Shown here in pieces: positions 7,917-9,961 of a stretch of DNA of 9,961 nt. A program made the translations under genes and the position numbers. This DNA is from Gemmatimonadaceae bacterium. Its GTDB lineage: Bacteria; Gemmatimonadota; Gemmatimonadetes; Gemmatimonadales; Gemmatimonadaceae. Numbering within the stretch: position 1 is the first letter of the stretch; the number at the start of each line of letters is the position of its first letter. The notes beneath the pieces were generated by a model. The model had not been told where the DNA came from. It did no database searches and saw only the letters and a program-made list of their open reading frames with translations. The stretch covers positions 1 through 9,961 of the forward strand of contig JANYKY010000522.1 of the NCBI GenBank assembly GCA_025357975.1. Direction: 5' to 3'.

Positions 7917-8057
7917 GTTTTTCCCTGAGAATTTGAAACGACTACTTTTCGAAGTACGTCTTTATGATGTGCGCCCTATACTGCATCTTTTGAGCGACCG
8001 AAATACGCCACGGGGGCATGATTCCCACATTTTGTATGTCGGTATGACGCGTGTAGC
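7917..8057. promoter_or_regulatory. Divergent lon / kinase intergenic region, candidate promoters
   Basis: This 141 bp region lies between the start codons of lon (minus) and the kinase gene (plus), so it should hold promoters for both. On the plus strand TATGAT (7963-7968) and TATACT (7977-7982) resemble -10 boxes, but neither has a recognisable -35 at 16-18 nt. On the minus strand TATAGG (7980-7975) with TTTCGG 17 nt upstream is a weak pair that would give lon a leader of about 55 nt. The lon Shine-Dalgarno AGGGA lies at the left end. The promoter assignments are guesses from consensus; the existence of a regulatory region is inferred from the divergent layout. Confidence 0.45.
7940..7960. 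repeat. Small inverted repeat (hairpin) upstream of lon
   Basis: GAC-TACTT on the left pairs with AAGTA-(C)-GTC on the right, giving eight base pairs around a 4-nt loop with a single bulged base. The loop reads TTCG on the plus strand and CGAA on the minus strand. It lies 24 bp upstream of the lon start codon. If lon is transcribed from the candidate promoter further upstream, the hairpin falls in its 5' leader just before the ribosome-binding site. As DNA it could instead be a short operator. No T-run follows, so it is not a terminator. Confidence 0.35.
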
Positions 8058-9961
8058 ATGCCATTAAGACCTGATGACACCCTGGGCGCCCATGTCTCCA
8101 CCGTTCTGGCGCCCAACTATGAAGTAGACAGCGAAATCGGTCGTGGCGGAATGGGCATCGTCTATTGCGCCATGGACAAGCGTCTGAAGCGGAACGTGGC
8201 GATCAAGCTGCTTCCGCCCGAATTGGCGTTTCGATCCGATATCCGCGTTCGCTTCCTCAGGGAGGCGGAGACGGCTGCGCAACTCAGCCATCCTAACATC
8301 GTTCCGATCTACAACGTCGAGGAGCGCGAAAACCTCGTCTACTTCATTATGGCGTTCATCGCCGGGGATAACCTGGCGACTCGGCTGCAGGAACGCGGCG
8401 CGATGGACCCTGGCGACGTCCGGCGAATCATGAGAGAGGTCGCGGACGCACTCGCGTACGCCCACAAGCGCAACGTCGTGCACCGCGACATCAAGCCCGA
8501 TAACATCCTGCTCGACGCTGACAGCGGCCGCGCGATGGTGACGGATTTCGGTATCGCGCGCGCCCTTACCGATAACGGTGATTCGCGTCTCACCGCGACC
8601 GGCATGGCGATCGGCACGCCTGCTTACATGTCGCCCGAGCAGTCGGCCGGCGAATCGAACATCGATGGACGCAGCGATCTGTATTCGCTCGGTGTCGTCG
8701 GATATCAGATGGCGTGTGGCGATCTGCCGTTCAATGCGCCGAACACTCCATCGATGCTCGTGAAGCATCTCTCGGAGCGTCCGGTGCCTGTGGATCAACG
8801 GCGCATGGACCTTCCGCCCGATCTCGCGCGTGTAATCATGATTCTTCTCGAGAAGGATCCGGCGAACCGATTCCCTGATGCTGAATCGGTCGTCGCCGCA
8901 CTGAGCAGTGGCGTCATGCCGACCCTTCGCACGGCGCAGGCACCGGCCGGGCTTCCTGCCTACGGCATGATCGGCAGCCAGGGGCTTTCCGGATTCGGCT
9001 CACAGCGGGATACCGGCGGTCGCGGAACCGTCGCGACGAGAACCGGTGGAGGACTCCGCGGTGAGAGAGTCACATCCACTGAAGAACTGGATCGCTGGAA
9101 TGCAGAGCCCGTGCGGAAATTCAGAAAAAAGCTTGCACCGTTCCTGGCGGTCAACGCGATCATTATCCCGGTCTCCATTTTTGGGGACACAGGTTTCTTC
9201 ACGGTCACAGCCGTATGGTCGATCATCATGGCCGTTCAGTACTCGAAGCTGTGGCAGGAAGGATACAACTGGCGCGATGTGTTCAGGCAGCCGCGCGACC
9301 GGCTGATCTTCGACGTTGCTGCAGAGACAATCGACGACGCGCGTGCATTGTTCGACGAAACAAAGCGCGAGCAGGTGAGAGCTCGCGCCCGTGCTCGTGC
9401 CTCGGAAGGACTCTTCCCTGACAACCGCGGAGCTTCGGCGGGCAATCGTCTTGGGAGCGGCAACTCACACATGCCACGCTCGCCGCTTCCCGGGGAGAGC
9501 TCTGGCGCTGGTCCGCTCCCGGTTGACAACTCGCCTTACGGTTCCGCGCTCGCTTCAATTCGCATGGATCGCGACGAGATACATCGTCAGCTGCAGACGA
9601 TGACGAAGGACGAGAAAGACCAGATTCCCGATGTCGCAGGCTCCGCCGACGGCATCTACCGCAAGGGCATGCAGGTCGCGTCGCTACTCGCAGAGCTCGA
9701 CCTTCGGGACAACCGGGACACGCCAGAAGCGATTGAAAAAGAAATCACACGCCTCGAAGGGCAGGCGAATCCGCTCGAACACCGCGCCAGCGAAGAGCGC
9801 GTGCGAAGGCTTGCCCATCTCAAGCGGCAGCGCCGCGTGGTAGCCGACCTTGGAAAGAAAAGAGTTGACGCTGAGGCCAAGCTCGAACATTGCCGGCAGC
9901 TGTTGAGAAGCATTCGCCTCGAGCTACTGCGATATCGGTCCGCCGGCATGAGCGGCGCCTC
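8058..9961 (+). CDS. Membrane-anchored serine/threonine protein kinase, partial (C-terminus off right edge)
   Basis: A bacterial Hanks-type (PknB-like) kinase that should phosphorylate proteins on Ser or Thr in the cytoplasm. 634 residues are visible and the frame is open at the right edge. The kinase domain (about 21-283) is complete: glycine loop GRGGMG at 28-33, Lys50 in VAIK, helix-C Glu69 in FLREAE, catalytic loop HRDIKPDN at 142-149, DFG at 163-165, and SPEQ at 192-195 in place of APE. The canonical residues suggest an active enzyme. A Gly/Ser-rich linker (about 300-335) leads to RWNAEPVRKFRKKLAPF and two short hydrophobic helices at about 359-375 and 379-396, resembling the 2TM hairpin domain. 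Beyond that are an Arg/Ala-rich stretch (437-448), a Pro/Ser/Gly-rich linker (455-495) and a charged, probably coiled-coil region (about 500-625). No PASTA or other external sensor domain is seen. Start ATG 8058 follows no clear Shine-Dalgarno. The gene is divergent from lon. Confidence 0.93.
   Translation, partial: MPLRPDDTLGAHVSTVLAPNYEVDSEIGRGGMGIVYCAMDKRLKRNVAIKLLPPELAFRSDIRVRFLREAETAAQLSHPNIVPIYNVEERENLVYFIMAFIAGDNLATRLQERGAMDPGDVRRIMREVADALAYAHKRNVVHRDIKPDNILLDADSGRAMVTDFGIARALTDNGDSRLTATGMAIGTPAYMSPEQSAGESNIDGRSDLYSLGVVGYQMACGDLPFNAPNTPSMLVKHLSERPVPVDQRRMDLPPDLARVIMILLEKDPANRFPDAESVVAALSSGVMPTLRTAQAPAGLPAYGMIGSQGLSGFGSQRDTGGRGTVATRTGGGLRGERVTSTEELDRWNAEPVRKFRKKLAPFLAVNAIIIPVSIFGDTGFFTVTAVWSIIMAVQYSKLWQEGYNWRDVFRQPRDRLIFDVAAETIDDARALFDETKREQVRARARARASEGLFPDNRGASAGNRLGSGNSHMPRSPLPGESSGAGPLPVDNSPYGSALASIRMDRDEIHRQLQTMTKDEKDQIPDVAGSADGIYRKGMQVASLLAELDLRDNRDTPEAIEKEITRLEGQANPLEHRASEERVRRLAHLKRQRRVVADLGKKRVDAEAKLEHCRQLLRSIRLELLRYRSAGMSGA

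Noticed and set aside
7917..8057. CIRCE or sigma-32 heat-shock signal upstream of lon
   Set aside because: I looked for the TTAGCACTC/GAGTGCTAA repeat and for CTTGAA with CCCCAT spacing on both strands and found neither.
8064..8798. 244-residue minus-strand ORF opposite the kinase domain
   Set aside because: It is antisense to a complete kinase domain with every catalytic motif. Its His/Arg/Asp-rich translation is typical of a shadow frame in GC-rich DNA.
1..9961. Mobile element, CRISPR array, defence system, tRNA or rRNA
   Set aside because: No transposase or integrase, no spaced direct repeats, no terminal inverted repeats and no RNA gene signature were seen; solid core genes fill nearly all of the window.

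Overview
The window looks like ordinary chromosome from a moderately GC-rich Gram-negative-type bacterium. Three things suggest Gemmatimonadota or a relative: a large serine/threonine kinase with a membrane hairpin, the general protein style, and weak Shine-Dalgarno signals at most starts. This placement is inference from gene style; no marker gene here proves it. I see no mobile element, CRISPR array, rRNA, tRNA or phage gene.

Layout. Positions 1-1336 (minus strand) hold most of a glutamine-dependent NAD+ synthetase, NadE; its C-terminal end lies beyond the left edge. Head-to-head with it, with only 15 bp between start codons, 1352-3394 (plus) encodes a class A penicillin-binding protein with glycosyltransferase and transpeptidase domains. 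Convergent with that gene is a minus-strand series read right to left: lon (5364-7916), a C-terminal processing protease of peptidase family S41 (3694-5274), and a 98-residue unknown ORF (3398-3694) whose ATG overlaps the protease stop codon by one base. A 141 bp divergent intergenic region (7917-8057) separates lon from a serine/threonine protein kinase gene (8058 onward, plus). The kinase gene is open at the right edge and carries a predicted two-helix membrane hairpin and a charged, helical C-terminal region.

How the genes fit together. Lon is the cytoplasmic ATP-dependent quality-control protease. The S41 enzyme is a membrane-anchored protease acting outside the cytoplasm. The penicillin-binding protein builds peptidoglycan in the same compartment. 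NadE makes NAD+ and the kinase is a membrane signalling protein. These are core and housekeeping functions, not an obvious new system. The points most worth a second look are two insertions in Lon, the small coupled ORF, the nearly absent nadE/PBP intergenic region, the kinase architecture, and two hairpins in the gaps around lon.
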